Source: Oscillospiraceae bacterium
GTDB taxonomy: Bacteria; Bacillota; Clostridia; Oscillospirales; Oscillospiraceae
Direction: 5' to 3'
Length of the DNA: 51,749 nt
NCBI GenBank assembly: GCA_017398685.1
Contig: JAFQFH010000017.1
Coordinates: 1-51,749 of the forward strand
Shown: positions 32,032 to 40,311 of the stretch, piece by piece
How the letters are laid out: each line of letters starts with the position of its first letter
How positions within the stretch are numbered: position 1 is the first letter of the stretch
The notes under the pieces: model-generated
Databases searched by the model: none
Seen by the model: only the letters and a program-made list of their open reading frames with translations
Told to the model about the DNA's origin: nothing
Position numbers and translations under genes: made by a program

Positions 32032-33180
32032 ATGTCTCAACTCCGTGAAAAAAGAAAATACCAGCGCTGCACCTGCTGCGTCATGGATACCAGCGACTCC
32101 AAAATAGTATTTGACGAAAAAGGTGTCTGCGATTACTGCAATGACTACTATAAAAATATCCTCCCCGGCTGGAAGGCAAAGCTTGAGGATAAAGAGCTTC
32201 TTGCCCGCACTGCCGAGGAGATAAAGAATAACACGGCAGGCCAGAAGTATAACTGTATCATCGGCATGAGCGGCGGCGTGGACAGCTCATATCTTTGCTA
32301 TGTGGCAAAGGAACTCATGGGCCTCAATCCCCTTGTCTACGTGGTGGACACCGGCTGGAATTTAAAGGTTGCGGACGAGAACATAAAGCGCATCGTGGAG
32401 GCTCTTGAGCTGGACATGGTGACTGACACCGTGGACTGGGAGGAAATGAGGGATTTGCAGCTTGCTTTTCTCCGCTCCCAGCTGCCATATCAGGACTTGC
32501 CTCAGGATCACGCCATTTTTGCCTCCCTTTATAACTACGCCGTCAGCCACGGAATAAAATACGTGCTCACCGGCGCAAACAGCGCTACCGAGTGTATCCG
32601 CCCGCCTATCGAGTGGGTGTATCAGAACGATCTTACCCTCATAAAAGATGTGCACCGCCGTTTTGGCACCGGCAAGCTCAAAAACTTCCCCACCTGCGGC
32701 ATGATAAAGTACCGCCTTTATTACCCCATCTTCAAGGGCATGAAGCGCGTAGCCCCTCTTGACATGGTGGAGTACGATAAGGAGAAGGTCAAAGCCTTCC
32801 TCACCGAGCGCTTTGGCTGGCAGCCCTATTCCAACAAGCACTATGAGGATATCTTCACCCGCTGGTATGAAGGCTGCTATCTGCCGGAGAAATTCGGCTA
32901 TGACAAGAGAAAGTGCTATCTTTCAAATGAGGTGCTGGTAGGCACTGTTGACCGCGAGGCTGCCATAAAGGAGCTTGAAACTGTGGCCTACGACAAGGAA
33001 ACCATGCGCGCTGACACCGCCTTTATCGCGGATAAGCTGGGCGTGAGCCTTGAAGAATTTGAAGAAATTCTCCGCGGCGAAAACAAGACCTATGCCGACT
33101 ATAAAAATTCCTGGTGGGTCATCCAACTGGGTACGATCATCCTCCGCGCTCTGGGTGCAGAGAAAAAGAAATTCAGATAA
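32032..33180 (+). CDS. N-acetyl sugar amidotransferase (WbpG/WbtH-like)
   Basis: A 382-residue PP-loop enzyme. The N-terminal Cys set CTCCVMD (~13-19) and CDYCND (~33-38) probably binds zinc. The ATP pyrophosphatase loop GMSGGVDSS is at ~78-86. Further marks are YVVDTGWN and TGANSATE. WbpG, WbtH and PseA homologues adenylate a sugar carboxyl (or acetamido) group and replace it with ammonia, giving a uronamide or acetamidino sugar. Ammonia normally comes from HisH/HisF-like partners, which are not in this cluster. The TviB-like dehydrogenase three genes on makes a HexNAcA, a possible substrate. Function class firm, substrate inferred. Confidence 0.87.
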   Translation: MSQLREKRKYQRCTCCVMDTSDSKIVFDEKGVCDYCNDYYKNILPGWKAKLEDKELLARTAEEIKNNTAGQKYNCIIGMSGGVDSSYLCYVAKELMGLNPLVYVVDTGWNLKVADENIKRIVEALELDMVTDTVDWEEMRDLQLAFLRSQLPYQDLPQDHAIFASLYNYAVSHGIKYVLTGANSATECIRPPIEWVYQNDLTLIKDVHRRFGTGKLKNFPTCGMIKYRLYYPIFKGMKRVAPLDMVEYDKEKVKAFLTERFGWQPYSNKHYEDIFTRWYEGCYLPEKFGYDKRKCYLSNEVLVGTVDREAAIKELETVAYDKETMRADTAFIADKLGVSLEEFEEILRGENKTYADYKNSWWVIQLGTIILRALGAEKKKFR

Positions 33181-33203
33181 GCTCCGTCCCAAGGAGGGCA
33201 GCA

Positions 33204-34208
33204 ATGAGATTTTCAGTCATTGTCCCGGTTTTCAGGGTTGAAAAATATATCGAGGAATGTCTGGACAGTATTCGCCGGCAGAGCTTTGAAGACTTTGAGT
33301 GTATCATGGTTGATGACGGAAGTGATGACCGGTGCCCGGAAATATGCGATGCCTTTGCTGCAAGGGATACGCGCTTCAAGGTTATCCACAAGGCAAACGG
33401 AGGGATAGTCAGTGCCAGAAAGGCAGGAGCCGAGGCTGCAGAAGGGGACTATATTGTCTGCGTAGACGGAGATGACTTTGTCGATGCCGCGCTTTTGCAG
33501 ACTCTTCACGGCATTATCCAAGAACACTCGCCGGACAGTGTTATCTACGGTGCCAACAGATATACTGACCATGCTGAGGGCTCATTTTACTCAAATGTAC
33601 CTGTCGGATACTATTCCGGTGAAGCTCTGGAGACTATTTTTGATACCTGCCTCTATGACCCCGCCGTGAAAGGTATAAATGACGGCAGTATCCTTTTTTA
33701 TATGTGGTGCAAATGCGTAAAGCGGCAGCATTTTGTTGCATGTCAGAGAGTGGTGGACGAAAGTATCACCAACGGTGAGGACGTGGTTTTCACCCTTCGC
33801 TGGAAAAGCGAAACGCACTGTGCCTGTTTTACGGATTACTGCGGCTATTTCTACCGCTCAAACGAGGGCTCGCTGGAGCGAAGCTTCAAAAGAGACTGTC
33901 TGGACAAGCTGGACTTTCTGACCGGAGAAATGCGGCGTATCTGCCCGGAATTTGATGATAAGATAAATGTATTTTATTTTTACCGGGCTTTGAAATTCTG
34001 CCTGCTTGCAGCCCAGCAGCTTGGATATGGCGGGTATTTGCGCTTTGTCAGGGAGCATTTCAGGAAAGAGCGGATGCTCATTATAAAGTCAGCCCAACTG
34101 AAAAGGCACACTGCGGCCTCCTTTGTGAAATACCAGCTTGTCAGAAACAGGATGTGGCGCATTCTGTATCTTTTGGCAAACACATGGTTTGCCGGTAAAT
34201 TCGGTTAA
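33204..34208 (+). CDS. Glycosyltransferase family 2
   Basis: A 334-residue GT-A enzyme. RFSVIVPVFRVEKYIEECLDSI (residues 2-23) opens the fold, followed by MVDDGSDDRCPEICD (first Asp motif), ANGGIVSARKAG and the DXD-equivalent VDGDDFVD (~91-98). The C-terminal third is basic and amphipathic, as in membrane-associated capsule transferases. ATG 33204 has AAGGAGG 7 nt before it; an in-frame upstream start lies inside the preceding gene. Donor unknown. Confidence 0.88.
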   Translation: MRFSVIVPVFRVEKYIEECLDSIRRQSFEDFECIMVDDGSDDRCPEICDAFAARDTRFKVIHKANGGIVSARKAGAEAAEGDYIVCVDGDDFVDAALLQTLHGIIQEHSPDSVIYGANRYTDHAEGSFYSNVPVGYYSGEALETIFDTCLYDPAVKGINDGSILFYMWCKCVKRQHFVACQRVVDESITNGEDVVFTLRWKSETHCACFTDYCGYFYRSNEGSLERSFKRDCLDKLDFLTGEMRRICPEFDDKINVFYFYRALKFCLLAAQQLGYGGYLRFVREHFRKERMLIIKSAQLKRHTAASFVKYQLVRNRMWRILYLLANTWFAGKFG

Positions 34209-34213
34209 CAGAC

Positions 34214-35668
34214 ATGGACGAAAATGTGAAAGACAATAAAAAAGTTTTTTCCGGTGTGATCTGGCGCTTTGGTCAGGTTTTCGGGGCGCAGGCGGTGAGC
34301 CTTATAGTCTCGATAATTCTGGCAAGGCTGCTGGAACCGGAAGTTTACGGAACAATCGCCCTCGTGACGGTCATAGTCACCGTTTTGCAGGTTTTTGTGG
34401 ACAGCGGTCTGGGCGTGTCACTGGTACAGAAGAAAGATTCGGACGAGCTGGACTTTTCTTCGGTATTCTATTTCAATCTGGCCATGTGCGCTGTTTTGTA
34501 TATACTCATCTTCCTTGCAGCTCCGTACATAGCGCGCTTTTACGAAATAGAAGAGTTGTGCGGCGTTGTGCGCGTCATATCGCTGACGCTGATTATATAT
34601 GGCGTCAAGGGAATACAGCAGACCTATGTGGCAAAGCACTATCTTTTCAAGAAGATGTTTCTTGCCACACTTATCGGCAATCTGGGCGGCGCTGCCGTAG
34701 GTATAGCCATGGCATATCTGGGCTTCGGAGTCTGGGCGCTGGTAGCCCAGAGTCTGGTCAACGCGGGGCTGGATACGCTTTTGCTGTGGATAATGATAGA
34801 ATGGCGGCCCCGGGCCATGTTCTCCTTTACCCGGCTCAGGACTTTGCTGGCCTATGGCTGGAAGCTTCTGGCTTCAAATCTTCTGGAGACGCTGTACAAC
34901 AATCTATGCGCTCTCATAATAGGTAAAAAATATTCGGAGGAAAGTCTGGCGTTCTATAACCGTGGCCGCCAGTTCCCAAATCTCTCGGCGTACATTGTCA
35001 ATTCCTCCGTGGACTATGTGGTGTTTGCGGCAATTGCCGAGGAGCAGAATGACCGGGAGCGGGTTCTGGCCATGACCAGACGCTCAGTTGGTATAAGCTC
35101 GTATTTGATGTGGCCTGTCACGGTAGGTATGGCCGCCTGTGCCGAGCCTTTTGTAAGGGTACTTCTGACGGACAAGTGGCTGCCCTGTGTGCCATATATG
35201 CGGCTGTTCTGCCTTATCTACGCTTTTTATCCCGTGTACACAGCCACTCTTAACGCCATAAAGGCGGTGGGAAGAAGCGATATGTTCCTGTGGCTGGAGC
35301 TGAGCCGGAAATTTATCGGTCTGGGCCTTATAATCCTTTCGGTAAGATACGGCATAATGGCCATGGTCATTGCTGAGCTTGCAGCCTCTCTTATCAGTAT
35401 GGCTATAAACTCCGTGCCCAGTAAAAAGCTTCTGGACTATGGCTTGGTCAGTCAGCTAGGTGATATCCTGCCCTCCATGCTGCTGTCATTTTTCATGGGC
35501 TTTTGCGTGTGGAGTGTGCAGCTTTTGGGCCTTTCCGATATACTTACACTTTTTGTCCAGATAGTTCTGGGCGTTGCCGTGTATACGGCTATGTCCGCAC
35601 TTTTCCGTCTGGACAGCTTCAGATATCTGCTGGGCGTTGCAAAACGCCTTGTCAAACGCAGCGCATAA
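34214..35668 (+). CDS. Wzx-like polysaccharide flippase (MOP superfamily)
   Basis: A 484-residue polytopic protein with about 12-14 membrane helices. N-terminal VIWRFGQVFGAQAVSLIVSIILARLLEPEVYGTIAL is the typical start of PST/WzxC-type oligosaccharide flippases, and the GLGVSLVQKKDSDE and KYSEESLAFYNRGRQFP segments are conserved in that group. It should move the undecaprenyl-linked repeat across the membrane. No Wzy polymerase or Wzz/Wze regulators are nearby. The ribosome site before ATG 34214 is weak; 5 nt separate it from the preceding stop, so coupling is likely. Confidence 0.9.
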   Translation: MDENVKDNKKVFSGVIWRFGQVFGAQAVSLIVSIILARLLEPEVYGTIALVTVIVTVLQVFVDSGLGVSLVQKKDSDELDFSSVFYFNLAMCAVLYILIFLAAPYIARFYEIEELCGVVRVISLTLIIYGVKGIQQTYVAKHYLFKKMFLATLIGNLGGAAVGIAMAYLGFGVWALVAQSLVNAGLDTLLLWIMIEWRPRAMFSFTRLRTLLAYGWKLLASNLLETLYNNLCALIIGKKYSEESLAFYNRGRQFPNLSAYIVNSSVDYVVFAAIAEEQNDRERVLAMTRRSVGISSYLMWPVTVGMAACAEPFVRVLLTDKWLPCVPYMRLFCLIYAFYPVYTATLNAIKAVGRSDMFLWLELSRKFIGLGLIILSVRYGIMAMVIAELAASLISMAINSVPSKKLLDYGLVSQLGDILPSMLLSFFMGFCVWSVQLLGLSDILTLFVQIVLGVAVYTAMSALFRLDSFRYLLGVAKRLVKRSA

Positions 35669-35686
35669 CTAGGGAGGAAAAAAGAT

Positions 35687-36997
35687 ATGTCTTTGTATGA
35701 AAAACTTGTAAAAGGCGAGGAAAAGCTGGCGCTTATCGGCCTTGGCTACGTGGGTATGCCTATAGCCGTGGAATTTGCAAAGAAAGTGAAGGTCATCGGC
35801 TTCAACCACAATCAGGCCAAGATAGACATATATAAAAGCGGCATCGACCCCACCCACGAGGTAGGCGACGAGGCCATAAAGAATACCACCGTAGAGTTCA
35901 CCTCCGACGAGGCAAAGCTCAGAGAGGCCAAGTTCATCATTATCGCCGTGCCTACCCCCATCAATGGCGACAAGACCCCGGACCTCAAGCCCGTGGAGAA
36001 CGCCTCCCGCATCGCAGGGCGCAATCTCACCAAGGGCGCAATCGTGGTGTATGAGTCCACTGTCTATCCCGGTGTCACCGAGGATATCTGTGTCCCCATC
36101 CTTGAGGCTGAGTCCGGCCTCAGATGCGGAGTGGACTTCAAGGTGGGCTACAGCCCCGAGCGCATCAACCCCGGTGACAAGGTACACACCCTCACCACCA
36201 TCACCAAGGTTGTCTCCGGTATGGACAAGGAGTCCCTTGATGAGATAAAGAATGTGTATGACCTTGTCATAAAGGCCGGCACCTATCCCGTCTCCAGCAT
36301 CAAGACAGCCGAGGCCATCAAGGTTGTAGAAAACAGCCAGCGGGATATAAACATCGCCTTCATGAACGAGCTTGCCATGGTCTTTGACCGCATGGGCATC
36401 GACACTCAGGAGGTCATCGGCGGCATGAACACCAAGTGGAACGCCCTTGGCTTCTACCCCGGCCTTGTGGGCGGCCACTGCATCGGCGTTGACCCCTACT
36501 ACTTTACCTATGAGGCTGAGAAGCTGGGCTATCACAGCCAGATAATCCTTGCAGGCCGCAAGGTGAATGACGGTATGGGCGCATTTGTGGCGGATGCTGC
36601 CATAAAGCAGATGATCCTTGCCGGCAAGAATGTCCGCGACAGCAAGGTGGTAATTCTGGGCCTGACCTTCAAGGGCAACTGCCCAGATCTCAGAAACAGC
36701 AAGGTCAAGGACATTATTGACCGCTTTGCCGAGTACGGTGTTTCCGTCATCGTTACCGACCCTCTGGCGGATTCAGCCGAAGCTGTGCGCGAATACGGCG
36801 TGGAGCTTTGCCCTATTGAGAATATCCATGATGCCGACTGCGTGATAATGGCGGTGGATCATGCCCAGTACAAGGAGCTGGGTATGGACGCACTGGATGC
36901 TATGTATGGCGAGGGTGAAAAGGTGTTTGTAGACGTGAAGGGCCTTGTCAGTGTGGACGAGCTTAAGGCACGCGGCTACCGCTATTGGAGACTGTAA
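35687..36997 (+). CDS. Nucleotide sugar dehydrogenase (TviB/WbpA-like UDP-HexNAc 6-dehydrogenase)
   Basis: A 436-residue UDP-sugar dehydrogenase. GLGYVGMPIAVEF (NAD site, ~19-31), VPTPINGDKTPDL, VYESTVYPGVTEDICVP, GYSPERINPGD, the substrate Lys/Asn in KVVENSQRDINIAFMNE and the catalytic Cys in GLVGGHCIGVDPYY are all present. The wording at these motifs is closest to TviB/VipA (UDP-GlcNAc or UDP-GalNAc to the uronic acid), less to UGD. It oxidises C6 twice with NAD+. Last gene of the polysaccharide operon, with AGGGAGG before the start and the terminator 13 nt after its stop. A WbpG-type amidotransferase in the same operon may amidate its product. Confidence 0.93.
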   Translation: MSLYEKLVKGEEKLALIGLGYVGMPIAVEFAKKVKVIGFNHNQAKIDIYKSGIDPTHEVGDEAIKNTTVEFTSDEAKLREAKFIIIAVPTPINGDKTPDLKPVENASRIAGRNLTKGAIVVYESTVYPGVTEDICVPILEAESGLRCGVDFKVGYSPERINPGDKVHTLTTITKVVSGMDKESLDEIKNVYDLVIKAGTYPVSSIKTAEAIKVVENSQRDINIAFMNELAMVFDRMGIDTQEVIGGMNTKWNALGFYPGLVGGHCIGVDPYYFTYEAEKLGYHSQIILAGRKVNDGMGAFVADAAIKQMILAGKNVRDSKVVILGLTFKGNCPDLRNSKVKDIIDRFAEYGVSVIVTDPLADSAEAVREYGVELCPIENIHDADCVIMAVDHAQYKELGMDALDAMYGEGEKVFVDVKGLVSVDELKARGYRYWRL

Positions 36998-37010
36998 AAC
37001 CGGATATCTC

Positions 37011-37043
37011 AAGCTCCTGTGTATACAGCACAGGAGCTTTTTT
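37011..37043 (+). terminator. Terminator of the polysaccharide operon
   Basis: An 11-bp perfect stem AAGCTCCTGTG / CACAGGAGCTT (37011-37021, 37029-37039), 7-nt loop, followed by a T-run. Confidence 0.92.
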
Positions 37044-37064
37044 CATAATTAACGCATTCTTAAT

Positions 37065-37093
37065 TTGCCACAAGGCAATAAAAATGATAAAAT
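37065..37093 (+). promoter_or_regulatory. Promoter of the DUF1538-PII pair
   Basis: TTGCCA (37065-37070), a 17-nt spacer and TAAAAT (37088-37093), 33 nt before the TTG start at 37127. Confidence 0.75.
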
Positions 37094-37126
37094 AATATAG
37101 TAATATTTTTCCCCTGGGGTGATCCT

Positions 37127-38647
37127 TTGAAGCTTCGCAATCCAAAACTGCAAAAAAAACTGGAAGAGGCGCTGGTGGCGGTATTGCCGGTAGTGGGTAT
37201 AGTGCTGGTTTTGTGTTTCAGCATAGCTCCGGTGCAGCCTGCCATACTGTTGGTTTTCCTTTTGGGTGCGCTTTTGGTGATACTTGGCATGATGTTTTTC
37301 ACCCTGGGCGCCGAGATGAGCATGAGCAGTATGGGCGAGCGCGTGGGCGCCCATATGACAGGCACGCGCAAGCTGCCTCTCATTGCACTGCTCTCTTTTA
37401 TCCTTGGCCTTATTATCACCGTATCCGAGCCTGACTTGCAGGTTCTTGCCGCCCAGTTTCCCGGTATACCCTCAAATGTGCTCATTCTCTCCGTGGGCGT
37501 CGGTGTTGGCCTTTTTCTTGTGCTTGCTATTTTAAGAATACTTCTGGGCATAAGCCTCAATGTAATGCTCATCGTTTTGTATATCGGAGTTTTTGCTCTG
37601 GCGTATTTCATCCCGGCGGATTTCCGCGCTCTGGCCTTTGACTCCGGCGGTGTCACCACCGGCCCCATGACGGTTCCCTTTATCATGGCCCTGGGTGTGG
37701 GTATCTCCTCAATACGAAACGACAGCTCCGCTGCGGACGACAGCTTCGGTCTTGTTGCCCTCTGCTCTGTAGGTCCGATCATGGCGGTGCTGGGCCTTGG
37801 CCTTATCTTCAAACCAAGCCACGGCAGCTCCGAAGCGCTCGCTGTTCCTCATATATCTGACTCTGTGGAGCTCTGGCAGACCTTTGCCCACGGTATTCCC
37901 GAATATATGGTGGAAATTGCGGTGGCTTTATTACCCATTGTAGTGTTTTTTGCCGTCTATCAGATAGCGGCTCTCCGACTCAGCGGCAAAAATCTCTATA
38001 AGATACTTATCGGCCTCGTATATACCTATATCGGCCTTGTGCTCTTCCTCACCGGCGCGAATGTGGGATTTATGCCTGCGGGCAGCTATCTTGGCGAGGT
38101 TATTGCGTCCGGTAAGCTGAAAAGTTTACTTATCCCTGTCGGTGCACTGATAGGCTACTTTATTGTAAAAGCCGAGCCTGCGGTGTACGTTCTCAATCAT
38201 CAGGTGGAGGAGATAACCGACGGCTCCATTTCCGCCCGGGCCATGGGTCTGAGCCTTTCCATAGGCGTGGCCTGTTCAGTGGCTTTGTCCATGTTCAGAG
38301 TGCTCACAGGCACTCCTATCATGTACTTTCTCATTCCCGGCTATGCCCTTGCACTTATTCTCAGCTTCTTCACCCCCAGAATATTTACCGCCATCGCCTT
38401 TGACTCCGGCGGCGTGGCCTCCGGCCCTATGACCGCCACCTTCCTTCTGGCTCTGGCACAGGGTGCATGCAGCGCCGTGGGCGGCAACGCGGCAACTGAC
38501 GCTTTCGGCCTTGTTGCAATGGTTGCCATGACCCCGCTTATCACCATCCAGATACTTGGCCTTGTCCACAGGATAAAGAGCCGCAGCCACAGCAAAGCGG
38601 GCGATATCGGGGATATCTACGACGATTATTCCATCATAGAACTGTAA
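37127..38647 (+). CDS. DUF1538 membrane protein with internal duplication
   Basis: A 506-residue polytopic protein with about 12 membrane helices in two homologous halves. Each half ends with the same signature: ALAFDSGGVTTGPMTVPF (~residues 166-183) and AIAFDSGGVASGPMTATF (~422-439), then ...DSFGLVALCSVGPI and TDAFGLVAMVAMTPL. This is DUF1538, a predicted transporter of unknown substrate. The start is TTG with GGGGTGA just before; no upstream ATG is available. The gene is followed after 15 nt by a PII-like protein, which suggests that transport is regulated in the way GlnK regulates AmtB. That link is inference from context. Confidence 0.85.
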   Translation: MKLRNPKLQKKLEEALVAVLPVVGIVLVLCFSIAPVQPAILLVFLLGALLVILGMMFFTLGAEMSMSSMGERVGAHMTGTRKLPLIALLSFILGLIITVSEPDLQVLAAQFPGIPSNVLILSVGVGVGLFLVLAILRILLGISLNVMLIVLYIGVFALAYFIPADFRALAFDSGGVTTGPMTVPFIMALGVGISSIRNDSSAADDSFGLVALCSVGPIMAVLGLGLIFKPSHGSSEALAVPHISDSVELWQTFAHGIPEYMVEIAVALLPIVVFFAVYQIAALRLSGKNLYKILIGLVYTYIGLVLFLTGANVGFMPAGSYLGEVIASGKLKSLLIPVGALIGYFIVKAEPAVYVLNHQVEEITDGSISARAMGLSLSIGVACSVALSMFRVLTGTPIMYFLIPGYALALILSFFTPRIFTAIAFDSGGVASGPMTATFLLALAQGACSAVGGNAATDAFGLVAMVAMTPLITIQILGLVHRIKSRSHSKAGDIGDIYDDYSIIEL

Positions 38648-38662
38648 GGAGGGGAGCGCAGC

Positions 38663-39367
38663 ATGAGCAAGCTATATTTTATGGTCAGTATAATAGACCG
38701 AAGCCTCACAAAACGCTTTTCTGCCTTTTACGAGGCTGAGGGGCTGCCAGTCTCGGTTACAACGCTGGGCGTGGGTACAGCCGCCAGCGAAGTGCTGGAC
38801 TATTTCGGACTGGACGGCGCGGAAAAAAGCGTTATCTTCCACGTCATAAACGGCGACAAGTGGCGCAGTCTCAAGCACCAACTGAGACTTAAAATGAGCC
38901 TCGACGTGCCGGGGGTTGGCATAGTATTTCTCATCCCCGTCAGCAGCGTAGGCGGAATAAAGACTCTCAACTACCTCACCGCAGGACAGGAATTTCAGAA
39001 AGGGGAGGAATCCACCTTGAAAGATACAAAGTTTGAACTTTTGGTGGTCATAGCCAATCAGGGCCATACCGAGCTTATCATGGACGCAGCCCGGGAAGTG
39101 CACGCCACCGGCGGTACAGTTGTCCATGCCAAGGGTACCGGTATCCAGCAGGCGGAGAAGTTCATGGGAGTGACCCTTGTGCCCGAAAAGGAGATGCTCT
39201 TTATAGTCACCAGAAAAGAGCAGAAGAACGACATCATGAGCGCCATCATGCAGAAGGCGGGTACAGGCAGCAAGGCCGGGGCGATAGTTTTCTCCCTGCC
39301 TGTGACCGATACTGCCGGTATGCGCATGATAGAGGAAGTGGACGGGGATTTGACTGCGCTTGACTGA
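38663..39367 (+). CDS. PII-like signalling protein, partner of DUF1538
   Basis: A 234-residue protein that seems to hold two ferredoxin-like halves. Residues ~1-100 (KLYFMVSIIDRSLTKRFSAFY ... GVGIVFLIPVSSVGG) and ~120-225 (FELLVVIANQGHTELIMDAAREVHATGGTVVHAKGTG ... GAIVFSLPVTDTAGM) can be aligned end to end. The second half carries the PII/GlnB-type pattern with the basic GTGI-loop and SLPV strand. No uridylylation Tyr in a standard T-loop is seen. PII proteins bind ATP/ADP and 2-oxoglutarate or other small molecules. With the DUF1538 gene upstream it probably acts on that membrane protein. Confidence 0.8.
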   Translation: MSKLYFMVSIIDRSLTKRFSAFYEAEGLPVSVTTLGVGTAASEVLDYFGLDGAEKSVIFHVINGDKWRSLKHQLRLKMSLDVPGVGIVFLIPVSSVGGIKTLNYLTAGQEFQKGEESTLKDTKFELLVVIANQGHTELIMDAAREVHATGGTVVHAKGTGIQQAEKFMGVTLVPEKEMLFIVTRKEQKNDIMSAIMQKAGTGSKAGAIVFSLPVTDTAGMRMIEEVDGDLTALD

Positions 39368-39393
39368 GCCTATCCCCTCAGCACAAAAAAAGC

Positions 39394-39427
39394 AAAACGC
39401 AGAGGATTTTTACGTCCTCTGCGTTTT
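39394..39427. terminator. Bidirectional terminator
   Basis: A 13-bp stem AAAACGCAGAGGA / TCCTCTGCGTTTT with an 8-nt loop and T-run on the plus strand, A-run on the other side. It separates the converging genes ending at 39367 and 39460. Confidence 0.9.
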
Positions 39428-39459
39428 TTCGTTTGGCGATCTTTAAATTGCCCTTGGGC

Positions 39460-40305
39460 CTATTTGAATCTTGCGGCGTAGCCGCAGCTCTGGCACAGCT
39501 TTTCCACTGCCGTCCGGCGGGAAAAGCCCTCATAGAGCGCCGTAGCTCTGGGAGAGGAAAGAATATCCTCCACGCTCTGGGTGAATATATTCCCCAGTGG
39601 TATATCTCCCTCGTGATCAAGACAGCAGGGAACCACCGTTCCGTCTGCAAGCACGCCTATCTGATCCCTAAGCCCGTAGCAGAAGCTGGGCTGGGCTTCG
39701 GTCTTAACGCTCATATCCGGCCAGTCGAACTTATCCCCCGGCTCCAGATATACCCTTTCTGCAAGACGCAGACTCATGCGGCTTTTCACCCAAGGCTGTG
39801 GAAAGTGTACGCGGAGAATACTCCTGATGTTATCGTTGAGCGTATCAAGACCATTGTTGTTCCATAGCCGCAAAACGCATAATTTGCCCAGTGCCGCCGC
39901 TTTTGCTGCAAAGGCGGCGCAGGCGCTTATATACGCTTCAAGCTCTCCGCCATCGTTGGCTTCAAAGGACTGTAAAGAGATATTCACCTTGTACACAGCG
40001 CCGCTTTCCAAAAGCACGTCTCCTCTTTTTTCAAGGAGGGTGCCGTTTGTGGTGATTATCACCTTGTAGCCCATGTCTGCTGCGGTCTCAAGGAAGCTTT
40101 CAAGCTGAGGGTGCAGCAAAGGCTCGCCCATCAGGTGAAAGTAGAGATAGTCCGTGTACTCCCGCAGCCTGGCTGCGGCAAGGGCAAATTCCTCCACAGT
40201 CATCTGCCGGGGCTTTCGCCTTGTACCGGGGCAGAAGGAGCATTTCAGGTTGCAAACATTGCCGATTTCCAGATATACCTTTTTAAATCTTTTCTCGTTT
40301 GTCAT
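39460..40305 (-). CDS. Radical SAM/SPASM-type protein
   Basis: A 281-residue radical SAM enzyme. The cluster motif is CNLKCSFC (Cys~18, 22, 25 in the CxxxCxxC spacing), followed by GEPLLHP (the GGE-like SAM contact) and TTNGTLL. The C-terminal part has an auxiliary-cluster pattern, CYGL ... VVPCCLDHEGDIPLGN ... LCQSCGYAARF, typical of SPASM/twitch proteins. These act on peptides, proteins or small molecules; no precursor peptide gene is visible near it. It starts 6 nt after the GH2 stop, so they share a transcript. Substrate unknown. Confidence 0.88.
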   Translation of the reverse strand: MTNEKRFKKVYLEIGNVCNLKCSFCPGTRRKPRQMTVEEFALAAARLREYTDYLYFHLMGEPLLHPQLESFLETAADMGYKVIITTNGTLLEKRGDVLLESGAVYKVNISLQSFEANDGGELEAYISACAAFAAKAAALGKLCVLRLWNNNGLDTLNDNIRSILRVHFPQPWVKSRMSLRLAERVYLEPGDKFDWPDMSVKTEAQPSFCYGLRDQIGVLADGTVVPCCLDHEGDIPLGNIFTQSVEDILSSPRATALYEGFSRRTAVEKLCQSCGYAARFK

Positions 40306-40311
40306 CCGGGC

